From Vallitalea longa (GTDB lineage Bacteria; Bacillota; Clostridia; Lachnospirales; Vallitaleaceae): a stretch of 64,000 nt of DNA. The position numbers and the translations under genes were made by a program. The notes under the pieces are model-generated. The model made no database searches. It saw only the letters and a program-made list of their open reading frames with translations, and was not told the DNA's origin. Below are positions 17,261-26,400 of this stretch, in pieces (the stretch's first letter is position 1; each line of letters opens with the position of its first letter). The stretch is taken from positions 1 through 64,000 of the forward strand of contig NZ_BRLB01000010.1 in NCBI RefSeq assembly GCF_027923465.1, written 5' to 3'.

Positions 17261-18154
17261 TTAACCTTTTACCGAACCTTTTGACAATCCTGATACCAGC
17301 TGTTTCTGCAAGACTATAAACATAATAACGATAGGTACTGCTGTTAGTAATCCTCCAGCTGCGAATGCCGGTTGATTCAAGGACCTTTCATTATTAACAA
17401 GTGTAAATAAACCTGCAGCAAGAGTATACGATTCAGGGCTAGTCAGTAATACTTTTGGTAATAAATAATCCATGAAAGGGCCAATAAATGACCACAAAGC
17501 TATGATTGCCAGCATTGGTCGTGCAATTGGCATAATAATTAATCTGTACACTTTCATATTAGAGCACCCATCAATTTTAGCTGCATCATCTAATTCTGTA
17601 GATATTGAATCAAGATATCCTTTTAAAATAAATGTATTACCTGCGATTCCACCTCCAGAATAGATAAGTATCAACATCATCTGTCTAGAAAACGATGGAA
17701 CGACTGATGAAATAATTGAATGCATTGTAAAATATGCTGTAATACCTGCAAAAGCAGGAATAGTTTGTATTAGCATAATAGTCATAAGGGAAGCTTTTCT
17801 ACCTTTGAATCTATACCTTGAATAAGCAAATCCAGTAAATGAAACAATAATCAATGTTAGGATTGCAGTTGTGATAGCGATAAATATGGTATTAGCTACC
17901 CATCTAAGATACAAGGTTTCATTAAATAAATATTCAAAGTGTTTAAAAGAAAACTCAAAATTTCCATTAAGCATCAAGTTTTTCCCTTGTTCACCGTTAA
18001 AAGCTGATACAACCATTTGAAATAAAGGCCATAGGATAGCATATGACCAAATAATCAACACAATATAGGATAGTAATAATCCTATTTTGCCCACTAATGT
18101 TAAAGGTTGTTTATCAGATAAATATAAGTCATTCTTTTTCTTGAATATTCCCAT
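17261..18154 (-). CDS. Maltodextrin ABC permease, MalG-like
   Basis: A 297-residue permease with about six membrane helices. The cytoplasmic EAA-type loop reads DDAAKIDGCSNMKVYRLIIMP (split by family variation), which contacts the ATPase. The gene directly abuts the larger permease: its start codon is one base after that gene's stop. It ends 45 bp before the ATPase gene. Length and topology match MalG. Confidence 0.93.
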   Translation of the reverse strand: MGIFKKKNDLYLSDKQPLTLVGKIGLLLSYIVLIIWSYAILWPLFQMVVSAFNGEQGKNLMLNGNFEFSFKHFEYLFNETLYLRWVANTIFIAITTAILTLIIVSFTGFAYSRYRFKGRKASLMTIMLIQTIPAFAGITAYFTMHSIISSVVPSFSRQMMLILIYSGGGIAGNTFILKGYLDSISTELDDAAKIDGCSNMKVYRLIIMPIARPMLAIIALWSFIGPFMDYLLPKVLLTSPESYTLAAGLFTLVNNERSLNQPAFAAGGLLTAVPIVIMFIVLQKQLVSGLSKGSVKG

Positions 18155-20236
18155 TTATAATTTCTCCTCTTTAAATGCTTTAGAGTTCTTAAAACCTATG
18201 AATGCAAATAGCATTAACCCTAAAGAAATAAATACTGTTATCGCTGCTCCAATAGCCTGATATTGATTTTCCGTTGTTAATTTAAAAATATATGAAATCA
18301 GTAAATCCGTTGTTCCAGCCAGATTACCATATTTACTTGGATTAAATGGTCCACCACTATTAAACAAATATATTATTGAGAAGTTATTGAAATTAAATGT
18401 ATATTGTCCAACAAGTAATGGCGCAGTTTGAAATAGTACTATAGGTAGTGTTATTCGTTTTAGTTTTTGCCATGCAGTAGCACCATCTATGACTGCAGCT
18501 TCATATAAATCTCCTGGTATCGCTTGTAGTACTCCAGTAGATAGTAAAAAAATGTATGAACTACCGAGCCAAGCTTGTATTAATATAATAGTAATCCTTG
18601 ATAGATTCGGATCATTTTTCACTACAATATGTCTTCCAAATAAAGAGGATATTATATCTGTTAAAGCTCCATTAGGCGAAAACATGATACTAAAAAACAT
18701 TATAGTTATAAATGCAGGAACAGCCCAAGGTAATAGATAAATGGATCTGAATATGACCTTGCCTTTAATCCTTTCATTATTAACTAGAATAGCTAAGAAG
18801 AAGCCAATCAAAATCGCTAATGAAGTTGCAACTAATGTCCAAATTATAGTCCACCACAATATTAACCAAAACGCTGAACCGGCAATTCCTTCTCCCAGAA
18901 CTATCATCTTATAGTTTTTCAAACCAATCCATGAAAACTTAGATTGATGTTTTGGATCCATTCCAGTGAATGATAATAATATTGCCGTTGTTATAGGAAC
19001 TAAAACAATAAAAATAGTAACTAACAGTGCTGGTAGTGAAACTATATAAGGAAATCCTTCTTCTGAAATACATGTTTTGGTTTCAAACCAATTGTTTGGA
19101 CGAATTCCCTTTATCTTATTCTTTTCCACACTATGTACATCTCTAAAAGATATATAAATCAATATAACTGCAATGACCACAAGAAATATGGCTATTATAC
19201 CTTCAATCAAGAATATTAAGGACTTATCAATCTTCCTGCCTCCTTGAGCTAGAGATACAAGACCCGCAATTCCGTTACCTTGATAATTACCAAAACCTAA
19301 CGCATATGGTATTGCTACCACATAAACAAAAAAACTTACTAATAAAAATAACGCTGCTTTTATATATTGCTTGTTAAGTAATTGACCTAAACCTGGTATT
19401 AAAAAAGTCAAGAAACATTTATAAGGAATTTTATTTTCTACTTCAACTGGTGTTTTTCGTCTTAAATCCGAGATATTTGCATTAAGAACTATTCTTTTTC
19501 TCTTGGAATTACTGTTAATCTCAAATTTCTTGTTTTTAATTAATTCATTCTTATTTTTTTCAGGTAATTCATATGATTTAACACTGATATTCGCTTTATA
19601 TTGGATTTTTAATTCACTAATACCATCATTTAAAGCTTTTTTCGAAATCTGTCTATCTTTTCTCTTCTTTTTTAGCTTAATAATATCATTCTGTAAAACT
19701 TCTTTTTCCTTTTTTCTATAATCATTAAAATCTTCTTTTGATTTTGCTTTATCTTCATTACTTACATCTTTTCTATTTCTTATAGTCTTTAGTTCATTTT
19801 CATTAATATCAAGATGTTCTATTATTGATGGTAATTGATTTACTTCAATAATAGCTTTTTCATATTCATATTGTGCTTCATAACTAATATCTACAAATTC
19901 CTTATAAAAATCTTTTCTAAGTCCACTTATGTATAATCTGACTTTCAATTGCTTCATTTTACCAGATAGATTTTTTGGTAGAGTTTCTATATATTTACTC
20001 TTCTTAGCTTGTATTGAACTATTGAATTTCTTTTCCTTATGTAAATAATCATTGAGTTTTATTATGTATGGATGATTCTGTTTGTTTTGTCTTAATTTCT
20101 TTATTTTATCTAATGCTTTTTTATCTTTAGTTTTATCGTATTCATCATATAGTTGAGCGATTTCTTTTAGATATAAATTTTTTCTATCATAAGTATTACC
20201 AATATCGTCATATAGAAATTCGTTGATTCTTTTCAA
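18155..20236 (-). CDS. Maltodextrin ABC permease, MalF-like, with long N-terminal extension
   Basis: The C-terminal 420 residues form the MalF-like permease with about eight membrane helices and an EAA loop (EAAVIDGATAWQKLKR). The first about 270 residues are a highly charged Lys/Glu-rich region with likely coiled coils and no membrane segments, absent from standard MalF. A hydrophobic segment with PGLGQLLNKQYIKAA follows, resembling a TM2/DUF-type hairpin. A longer frame starts at GTG 20266 and overlaps the previous gene; TTG at 20236, about 10 bp from AAAGGTG, fits better and removes the overlap. The extension may bind a regulator or the cell envelope; its role is unknown. Confidence 0.85.
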   Translation of the reverse strand: MKRINEFLYDDIGNTYDRKNLYLKEIAQLYDEYDKTKDKKALDKIKKLRQNKQNHPYIIKLNDYLHKEKKFNSSIQAKKSKYIETLPKNLSGKMKQLKVRLYISGLRKDFYKEFVDISYEAQYEYEKAIIEVNQLPSIIEHLDINENELKTIRNRKDVSNEDKAKSKEDFNDYRKKEKEVLQNDIIKLKKKRKDRQISKKALNDGISELKIQYKANISVKSYELPEKNKNELIKNKKFEINSNSKRKRIVLNANISDLRRKTPVEVENKIPYKCFLTFLIPGLGQLLNKQYIKAALFLLVSFFVYVVAIPYALGFGNYQGNGIAGLVSLAQGGRKIDKSLIFLIEGIIAIFLVVIAVILIYISFRDVHSVEKNKIKGIRPNNWFETKTCISEEGFPYIVSLPALLVTIFIVLVPITTAILLSFTGMDPKHQSKFSWIGLKNYKMIVLGEGIAGSAFWLILWWTIIWTLVATSLAILIGFFLAILVNNERIKGKVIFRSIYLLPWAVPAFITIMFFSIMFSPNGALTDIISSLFGRHIVVKNDPNLSRITIILIQAWLGSSYIFLLSTGVLQAIPGDLYEAAVIDGATAWQKLKRITLPIVLFQTAPLLVGQYTFNFNNFSIIYLFNSGGPFNPSKYGNLAGTTDLLISYIFKLTTENQYQAIGAAITVFISLGLMLFAFIGFKNSKAFKEEKL

Positions 20237-20252
20237 GTTGATACCACACCTT

Positions 20253-20711
20253 TCAGGATTTTTCACTTTTATCTATAACTGTCAGCAATGATAGAATGGT
20301 GAATATCACTATAATATATAAAGCAATATACATATAAGTAAATATTGTATAATTTTCTAGACCCACAATAGTATATAAAACAGATCCTATCAATAATACT
20401 GTCCATATAAATACAAATAACTTATTGATTCTTATCTTAGCATAAGATAAATAAGTATGGATTCCCAATGCCATAGGAACGATTATCCTTTGAAAATACA
20501 TGGATAAATTCATTGATACATATATGTTAAATAATTCTGTTTTAGTGGTATTAGTTCCAGCATATTGTTTATTATCATTCAGCCAGTCATTATAGATATT
20601 TATATCTTTCACTTTCATCATGATTTCCAATGATAATAAAAAAATCAATATCCCAAGTACGGATATTATCAGATATAAATGTCTCTTAGGTAATCTAGTA
20701 TAGCCTTTCAA
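20253..20711 (-). CDS. Four-helix membrane protein of the glucan operon
   Basis: A 152-residue hydrophobic protein with about four transmembrane segments (around 12-32, 66-82, 92-112, 117-140) and a short charged tail. TTG at 20711 is best placed after AGGTGG; a longer frame begins at GTG 20723 but overlaps the ribosome site. It lies between the binding protein and the MalF-like permease, so it may be an accessory subunit of this importer. No family is recognised. Confidence 0.72.
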   Translation of the reverse strand: MKGYTRLPKRHLYLIISVLGILIFLLSLEIMMKVKDINIYNDWLNDNKQYAGTNTTKTELFNIYVSMNLSMYFQRIIVPMALGIHTYLSYAKIRINKLFVFIWTVLLIGSVLYTIVGLENYTIFTYMYIALYIIVIFTILSLLTVIDKSEKS

Positions 20712-20727
20712 ATATAACACCACCTAA

Positions 20728-20766
20728 AATTAAAGAGAGACTATTATAACTAACCTCTCTTTAATT
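20728..20766 (-). terminator. Intra-operon hairpin after malE
   Basis: A perfect 12-bp inverted repeat (AATTAAAGAGAG at 20728-20739, complement at 20755-20766) lies between malE and the membrane-protein gene. The following T-run is short. Such hairpins after binding-protein genes commonly reduce downstream expression and stabilise the upstream message, matching the need for excess binding protein. Confidence 0.65.
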
Positions 20767-20781
20767 ATGTATTTTGGTTAC

Positions 20782-22155
20782 TTAAAAATTAGTCATCATA
20801 GCTTCAAAAGCAGCTTTTACTTCTGCATACGCCTCTTCAGCAGTTTCTGGTTTGACAGCTGACCATGATAATACAGCGTTTTCCCATGTAGACCATACTG
20901 AACCCCATTCAGTAAACAATGGTCTTGCTGGAGCATTTTTATATGACTCGATAACAGCTGATATAGCCTTTTTATCCATTTCTCCCAAATCTGACTCTTC
21001 ATATACTGATATATCAACATTTTCTAATATTTTACCTGTATTCTTGAATAAATCTATAGCGTAATCAGTATTAACGATTTCTTCTATCATTGCTTGAGCA
21101 AGTGCCATTTTATCTTTATCGTCCTCAATTCTTGCATTGACACCAAGTCCCCATCCACTCTTCCAATGATTTAATGGTTTACCATTAACAGTAACTCGAT
21201 TAATAGGCATAATATCAAGATCTTTACCATCATTACTTATCTCTGATAAACCTGCTATTGCCCATGGACCTTCTAAACGAATAGCGTTATTTCCGCCACT
21301 GGTAAATTCTGAATCCATATATCCTCCAATTGCTTCTTTATCCCATAGATCAGTACTAGCATCATTATGTTTCTTCCAATAATTGAATAAAACTTCAAAA
21401 AGGTCTTGTTGTTCTTTACTAAGATCTGAAAAATCTTTTGTCATATCACTATATAACTTACCTGAATCATCTCTACCTAGTAACTCAATTCCTACTGAAT
21501 TAGTAAAAGCAACACCAAACCAAGCATCAAATACTTTAACTAACATATCTCTATATCCAAGTTCACTGAATTCCATAGTCTTTGATAAATCAATTCCATG
21601 TGCTTCTGCATTTGATGTATTTACAAAATTGATTAAAGTCTCTATATTTAGAGGAAAAGCTAAATAATTACCATCAACATTGAAATTACCTCCAAGACCA
21701 TTATCATAATCGCTAAAACCACCTACATCAGTTGCCATTTTTTTAGCATCTAGATTAGCTAATGCTTCATTTTGAGCTAATCCAAAAACTCTATCAGCAG
21801 GGAATGCAAATACGTCTGCAACATCTTCATTTGTAACATCTGTAGAATCAAGTACATCTAAATGATCGAATGAACCCACTTCTTTGAAATCAATCTTTGC
21901 ATTTGGATTCTTAGCAAGTACTCTATCAGCTGCTTCCCGATAGTAGAAAACCCAATCTTTTTCAACTTGAACAGTAATTGATGCATTTATTCCATTATCA
22001 GAGCTATCTTTAGATGATGAGTTCCCATCTTCTTTTCCATCAGTTATATTAGTAGTAGTATCTTCTTTCTTATCTTTGCTACCACACCCAGTAAACAAAC
22101 CCATTACAACAACAAATGTTAATAGTAAAGATAAACACTTAGTTACTTTTTTCAT
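20782..22155 (-). CDS. Maltose/maltodextrin-binding lipoprotein (MalE-like)
   Basis: A 457-residue solute-binding protein. The signal peptide ends in a lipobox with GLFTGC (Cys at about 24), followed by an Asp/Ser/Thr-rich linker to residue 58. Binding-protein landmarks include the hinge and GPWAIAGL near the middle (about 300). It is the first gene of the glucan operon and carries its promoter and operator upstream. AGGAGG precedes the ATG. Substrate assignment rests on the neighbouring amylases and permeases. Confidence 0.92.
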   Translation of the reverse strand: MKKVTKCLSLLLTFVVVMGLFTGCGSKDKKEDTTTNITDGKEDGNSSSKDSSDNGINASITVQVEKDWVFYYREAADRVLAKNPNAKIDFKEVGSFDHLDVLDSTDVTNEDVADVFAFPADRVFGLAQNEALANLDAKKMATDVGGFSDYDNGLGGNFNVDGNYLAFPLNIETLINFVNTSNAEAHGIDLSKTMEFSELGYRDMLVKVFDAWFGVAFTNSVGIELLGRDDSGKLYSDMTKDFSDLSKEQQDLFEVLFNYWKKHNDASTDLWDKEAIGGYMDSEFTSGGNNAIRLEGPWAIAGLSEISNDGKDLDIMPINRVTVNGKPLNHWKSGWGLGVNARIEDDKDKMALAQAMIEEIVNTDYAIDLFKNTGKILENVDISVYEESDLGEMDKKAISAVIESYKNAPARPLFTEWGSVWSTWENAVLSWSAVKPETAEEAYAEVKAAFEAMMTNF

Positions 22156-22382
22156 TAGACTTTCCTCCTAATTTTCATTAATCTCCTAAAACCCATATAA
22201 ATTATAGAATAAGTTTCTTTATCCCAATTCATATACCACCGCCTAAGTTTTAATTTATTGATTAACTGCTAAACACATAATTAGTTAAATTATCTACTTA
22301 ACAGATATATCACTTCTGCTTTTTTACTTAATCGTTTAAGTAAAATAATAATAGTAAAAACAACTACACATAATTTATTCGA

Positions 22383-22434
22383 GCAACCGTTTGCACTATA
22401 CTATTAATATTACTCATTTTTCATGTTTTGTCAA
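22383..22434 (-). promoter_or_regulatory. malE promoter with LacI-type operator
   Basis: On the minus strand TTGACA (22429-22434) is 17 bp from AATATT (22406-22411). Twelve bp downstream is GCAACCGTTTGC (22383-22394), a near-palindrome with the central CG of LacI/CcpA operators (half sites GCAA/TTGC). Its position at about +5 to +20 suits repression. It is the most likely site for the regulator at 11514. The remainder of 22156-22586 holds the divergent XRE promoter and no gene. Confidence 0.7.
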
Positions 22435-22485
22435 TACTTAACATTAAATTATTTCAAATTTATCGACAATTATATCCTCTGTGAA

Positions 22486-22514
22486 TTGACATGACTCATA
22501 TCGTGCATTATAAT
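22486..22514 (+). promoter_or_regulatory. Promoter of the XRE/ImmA pair
   Basis: TTGACA (22486-22491), 17 bp, TATAAT (22509-22514): a full consensus promoter facing the XRE gene. An imperfect palindrome (ATGACTCATATCGTGCAT) fills the spacer and may be the XRE binding site. Confidence 0.8.
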
Positions 22515-22586
22515 AATTATATAAATTAAATACTAACAATTTTATTTGTACGAATGTTTATTCAACATTATGTCAGGAGGGAAATT

Positions 22587-22916
22587 ATGACTTTAGGAGA
22601 AAAAATTAAGTATCTAAGAAATGAAAGAGGCTTATATCAGCGTGATTTGGCCAATGCATTAAATATAGCAGTAACAACAATTTCAGGATATGAAAGAGAT
22701 GACAGAAGACCTAATCCTGAGACATTAAAGCAGATAGCTGATTTTTTTGGTGTTACGATAGATTATCTTGTAAGTGGTAATGAAAACACAATGGATTATC
22801 TTGAAGAGGAATTTCCTGAAGGTGTAAAAGTATTAAGACGTGCTACAAAAGAATTAACACCAGAAGCAAGAGCTAAGATGGTTAAGCTAATGAAAGCTTT
22901 TTTGGAGGACGAGTAA
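22587..22916 (+). CDS. XRE-family transcriptional regulator
   Basis: A 109-residue Cro/CI-type regulator with helix-turn-helix at about 5-60 (KIKYLRNERGLYQRDLANAL and TISGYERDDRRP). ATG 22587 follows AGGAGG by 7 bp; an in-frame upstream ATG at 22554 would add 11 residues but has no site. The C-terminus is helical and acidic. It is followed 27 bp later by an ImmA/IrrE-type protease, the classic repressor-antirepressor pair of mobile elements. Confidence 0.9.
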   Translation: MTLGEKIKYLRNERGLYQRDLANALNIAVTTISGYERDDRRPNPETLKQIADFFGVTIDYLVSGNENTMDYLEEEFPEGVKVLRRATKELTPEARAKMVKLMKAFLEDE

Positions 22917-22943
22917 TCATTCCCATAAGGAGGAATCGTTATA

Positions 22944-23468
22944 GTGAATGTACCTAAGAAACCAAGATATGAACATGCCAAATTAGTAGGACGAACTTTT
23001 ATTAATAGTCTTAATATAAAATCTTATCCTATTGATCCTATAAAAATCGTATACCTTATGAATTGGAGATTCGAAATTGATAATTTGTATGGAGAAGAAG
23101 GTTATACATTCTATAATACTAAAAACAAGAGCTATTGTATTGTAATTGATAACGCTCAAGGTATTAAAAAACAACGATGTAAATTTACTATAGCTCATGA
23201 AATAGGACACATAATCATGAATCACTATACTTCATATGATATTGGCTCATTAACCGAAAGTGAGTATCGTATATTAGATTTGGAAGCAGATGTAGTGGCT
23301 GGTGAAATTCTGATGCCCTATATATCTATTAGAAAAAATCTTAATAGAAGCATATTATATCTTGCCAATAAATTCGACGTTTCTTATAGTGCCATGGAAA
23401 CAAGACTCAAGTTTCTTAATGTCTATAACTTATGTAATGAAAATAATCTAGCTACGACAACAAAATAA
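22944..23468 (+). CDS. ImmA/IrrE-family metallopeptidase
   Basis: A 174-residue protease with the zinc motif HEIGH (about 77-81, preceded by FTIA) and a downstream Glu (about 110, LEADVVAGEIL) that completes the metal site. ImmA proteins cleave XRE repressors to release target genes. It starts at GTG 22944, 10 bp from AAGGAGG. No integrase, excisase or attachment repeats are seen nearby, so this pair may be a domesticated switch. Confidence 0.9.
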   Translation: MNVPKKPRYEHAKLVGRTFINSLNIKSYPIDPIKIVYLMNWRFEIDNLYGEEGYTFYNTKNKSYCIVIDNAQGIKKQRCKFTIAHEIGHIIMNHYTSYDIGSLTESEYRILDLEADVVAGEILMPYISIRKNLNRSILYLANKFDVSYSAMETRLKFLNVYNLCNENNLATTTK

Positions 23469-23539
23469 ATTGAAAACATAAATAGGTCATGACTAGTTAT
23501 AGTTTCAAGTAAACTAAATTAGTACTTCATTGATTAAAA

Positions 23540-23580
23540 GAAAAAACTCCTTCAATAAGATTCAATAAGGGAGTTTTTTC
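23540..23580. terminator. Bidirectional terminator between immA and the GH31 gene
   Basis: An 11-bp stem (GAAAAAACTCC at 23540-23550, GGAGTTTTTTC at 23570-23580) with runs of A and T on the two sides lies between convergent genes and serves both. Confidence 0.9.
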
Positions 23581-23654
23581 TTTGATAATAGGAATCCTAG
23601 TTAATTATTTATCATCCATCTTAGAACAGCTCCTATAATGCTATCTAATTATCA

Positions 23655-25688
23655 TCAAATCAAGCATTCAATTAATTTATCTTGGCTTTCTCTTACAAAT
23701 AAAGGTATCACATCAATAGGTGTTAAACATTCAACACTTTGTCCTCCATCATACTTTTTACCGCTATTTACATCAATCCATGACGTTCCATTAGGAAGAT
23801 AAACATTTCTTTTTTCCATACCTAGTTCTACTACAGGTGCCACTAGTATATCTTCCCCAAACATATATTCATCATTGATATCCCATACGTCTGTATCATC
23901 TGGAAATTCGTAGAACAAAGGACGTATTATTGGTGTCCCTTTCTTATGTGAATCATCCATTAGCTTGCGTATATAAGGTTTCAATTTATTTCGTATTTCA
24001 ATAAAGTGTTTCATTATATGGTAGTTCTTATCTCCAAATGACCAAATTTCATTATCTGCACCACTACCACATCTTCCACCTCCGACCTTACTCATAGGTG
24101 CTTTCAGTGGCAAACGATTACCGTGCAAACGCATAACAGGACAGAATGTTCCATATTGAAACCATCTAATAAGCAGCTCTTGAAAATCAGAATCATCCAC
24201 AACACCATCATGAAATCCACCAATATCCGTTGTCCACCATGGAATACCGGCAATCGCCATCTGCAAACCACATACGATTTGGGTTTTTAATGACTCAAAT
24301 GTAGATGGAATGTCACCAGACCAAACCAATGCTCCGTATTTCTGACTACCAGCCCATGCACATCTAACTAAATTTACCGCATCTACACCTTCTTGTTTCA
24401 ATCCCTCATAAAATGTTTTGGTATACATAACTGGATAAACATTTCCCACTTCTGAACAAGAACCTTTATGGTACCTGTAATTTTCAAAATCACAACTTGT
24501 AAATTCAGGTTCGGCAACATCAAGCCAAAAATCTGTAATACCATATTTAACATAATTGTCCTTAGCTTTTTGCCACATATAATTTCTTGCATCTGGGTTG
24601 GTAACATCTACAAATGACGTTGGGTCAATCATAAGCATATTGATTTTAACCCCGTTTTCACTTCTAACTAGATAACCCTTATCCTTCATTTCTTTGTAAT
24701 ATGGTGAATAAATAGAAACTGTTGGCCAAATTGATACCATTAGCTTAGTACCCATTTCTGTCAGTTCTTTTACCATTGCAGCTGGATCTGGCCAATATTC
24801 AGCATCAAATGCCCAGGTTCCTTCCAATGTCCAATGAAAAAAATCGGCAACGATTACATCAAGAGGAATTCCTCGCTTTTTATATTCTCTAGCAACTGTT
24901 AACAATTCATCTTGTGTTTGATATCTTAGCTTCGACTGCCAGAATCCTAATCCATGCTCTGGCATAACCGGTGGTTTTCCTGTTACTGACATATATGTTT
25001 CAATAATCTTCGACGGATTATCTCCAGCAGTAATCCAAAAATCAATTTGTTTAGTACTTGAAGCTTCCCACTCTGTTATGTTTGTGCCAAAAGACACTCT
25101 ACCAACTGAAGGGTTGTTCCAAAGAAATCCATAATTTAAACTTGAATACATGAATGGTACAGATGCCTGAGAGTTTCTTTGAGCCATCTCCAATACGCAA
25201 CCTTTTAAATTAAATATACCATTTTGATACTGCCCCATACCATATATTTTCTCATTTGGGTCAGAATCGAATTTTAGACTTGCAGAGAAATTTCCACCTC
25301 TAAGACCTTTTAATTGTCTTGACTGTATCTTTAAACTAGTATGTCTGTTGCTTTCAAATTCCGTAAGTAATATCTTGTCTTGATTATTCTTAATAATTAA
25401 TTTACCAGCATTATTGATTATAACTTTGATGTTTCCATTAACTAGGACTGCTCCATCAGTTTCAATTTTTTCTTCAGAATTAACCTTTTGCTCATTTTCT
25501 TGTTTTTTGCTATAAGTTAACTCTATCTCAGGAATAATTTCTTCTTGAGGAATCAATGCCCAGTTTTCATTTGTAAATTTATCCAATTTAGTAACTCTAA
25601 CACGTACACTATTTTTTCCAAAAGTCTCTACTAACATTTTTTCACTATCATAAACTCTTAAAATACCTGTTTTTGTAATAGAAATCAT
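23655..25688 (-). CDS. Glycoside hydrolase family 31 alpha-glucosidase/xylosidase
   Basis: A 677-residue GH31 enzyme without signal peptide, so intracellular. Nucleophile Asp390 lies in FWLDVAEPE and the acid/base Asp459 in WSGD. An N-terminal beta domain (1-230) and a C-terminal beta domain (about 570-677) frame the barrel. It releases monosaccharides from alpha-linked oligosaccharides; the VAEPE variant of the nucleophile motif also occurs in alpha-xylosidases, so the precise sugar is open. It has a good AGGAGG site and a terminator at the shared 3' end. Confidence 0.93.
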   Translation of the reverse strand: MISITKTGILRVYDSEKMLVETFGKNSVRVRVTKLDKFTNENWALIPQEEIIPEIELTYSKKQENEQKVNSEEKIETDGAVLVNGNIKVIINNAGKLIIKNNQDKILLTEFESNRHTSLKIQSRQLKGLRGGNFSASLKFDSDPNEKIYGMGQYQNGIFNLKGCVLEMAQRNSQASVPFMYSSLNYGFLWNNPSVGRVSFGTNITEWEASSTKQIDFWITAGDNPSKIIETYMSVTGKPPVMPEHGLGFWQSKLRYQTQDELLTVAREYKKRGIPLDVIVADFFHWTLEGTWAFDAEYWPDPAAMVKELTEMGTKLMVSIWPTVSIYSPYYKEMKDKGYLVRSENGVKINMLMIDPTSFVDVTNPDARNYMWQKAKDNYVKYGITDFWLDVAEPEFTSCDFENYRYHKGSCSEVGNVYPVMYTKTFYEGLKQEGVDAVNLVRCAWAGSQKYGALVWSGDIPSTFESLKTQIVCGLQMAIAGIPWWTTDIGGFHDGVVDDSDFQELLIRWFQYGTFCPVMRLHGNRLPLKAPMSKVGGGRCGSGADNEIWSFGDKNYHIMKHFIEIRNKLKPYIRKLMDDSHKKGTPIIRPLFYEFPDDTDVWDINDEYMFGEDILVAPVVELGMEKRNVYLPNGTSWIDVNSGKKYDGGQSVECLTPIDVIPLFVRESQDKLIECLI

Positions 25689-25840
25689 TAAATAAACCTC
25701 CTATAAGAATTATGTCAAAATCATATTTATTTATTATCTACATTCTACCATTAATAATATCATACTTTTGTTATGTATTTCATCACAATAATACCAGGTG
25801 TCAATAAGTGATTTTTGTCTGTTAATTAACAAACAGCAAA

Positions 25841-25865
25841 AGGACTAGGAAAATGTCCCAATCCT
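25841..25865 (-). terminator. Terminator of the XRE gene at 25926
   Basis: A stem of about ten base pairs (AGGACTAGGA with TCCCAATCCT, including wobble pairs on the minus strand) ends in CCTTTTG on the minus strand. The rest of 25689-25925 holds no gene; a weak promoter for the GH31 gene (TTGTGA-18-TATGAT) may lie near 25750-25790. Confidence 0.55.
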
Positions 25866-25925
25866 CTTTCATTATATCTCATTTGATTTCTAATAAACAT
25901 ATACAAATTATATGAGTGATAATAC

Positions 25926-26267
25926 TTATTCTTTTTTCGTTAACTTGTAAACTGCATTAATAAGTTCCAATATGCATTCTTTTTCATCCGAATTCATCAT
26001 TATTAATTTAGCATTTATAGTTGACAATAGTTCATCATCCCTACAATCTGAATGCTGTGTTTGTTTAAAAAAATCTTCTAAACTTACCCCCATAGCAGTA
26101 ATGATTTTGTCTATCATTTCAATGGAAGAGTTGCTTGTACCTCTTTCAATTCTGCCTATATGAGAAGTATCCACATTCGCTAAAAGGGCTAATTGTTCTT
26201 GGCTTAAATTTTTAATTGTCCTAAAATGCCTTATTCTATCTCCAACTATTTTCAATAAATCACTCAT
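25926..26267 (-). CDS. XRE-family transcriptional regulator
   Basis: A 113-residue SinR/Cro-like protein with a helix-turn-helix at about 10-60 (IRHFRTIKNLSQEQLALLA, then HIGRIERG). The C-terminal half is helical and acidic. It is unlinked to an obvious target; the promoter of the structured RNA at 26366 lies about 100 bp upstream of its start, so it might control that RNA. Terminators on both sides make it monocistronic. Confidence 0.88.
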   Translation of the reverse strand: MSDLLKIVGDRIRHFRTIKNLSQEQLALLANVDTSHIGRIERGTSNSSIEMIDKIITAMGVSLEDFFKQTQHSDCRDDELLSTINAKLIMMNSDEKECILELINAVYKLTKKE

Positions 26268-26365
26268 TTAATCACCCCGTTTTCCATGTTTATAAATTAC
26301 ATATATCTGATAATTTCAACAAGTGATTCTACTCTTTATTTTTTCAAATAATAAGGATTATATGC

Positions 26366-26394
26366 TTGACAAAAGAAAATGTATTTCTTATACT
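26366..26394 (+). promoter_or_regulatory. Consensus promoter of the orphan structured RNA
   Basis: TTGACA (26366-26371), exactly 17 bp, TATACT (26389-26394). Predicted start is near 26401. No start codon with a ribosome site follows before the terminator at 26601-26628. Confidence 0.75.
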
Positions 26395-26400
26395 TGTTAT

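Noticed and set aside
20237-20266. GTG 20266 start for the MalF-like permease
   Set aside because: No ribosome site at the right distance and it overlaps the upstream gene by 14 bp; TTG 20236 is preferred, although not proven.
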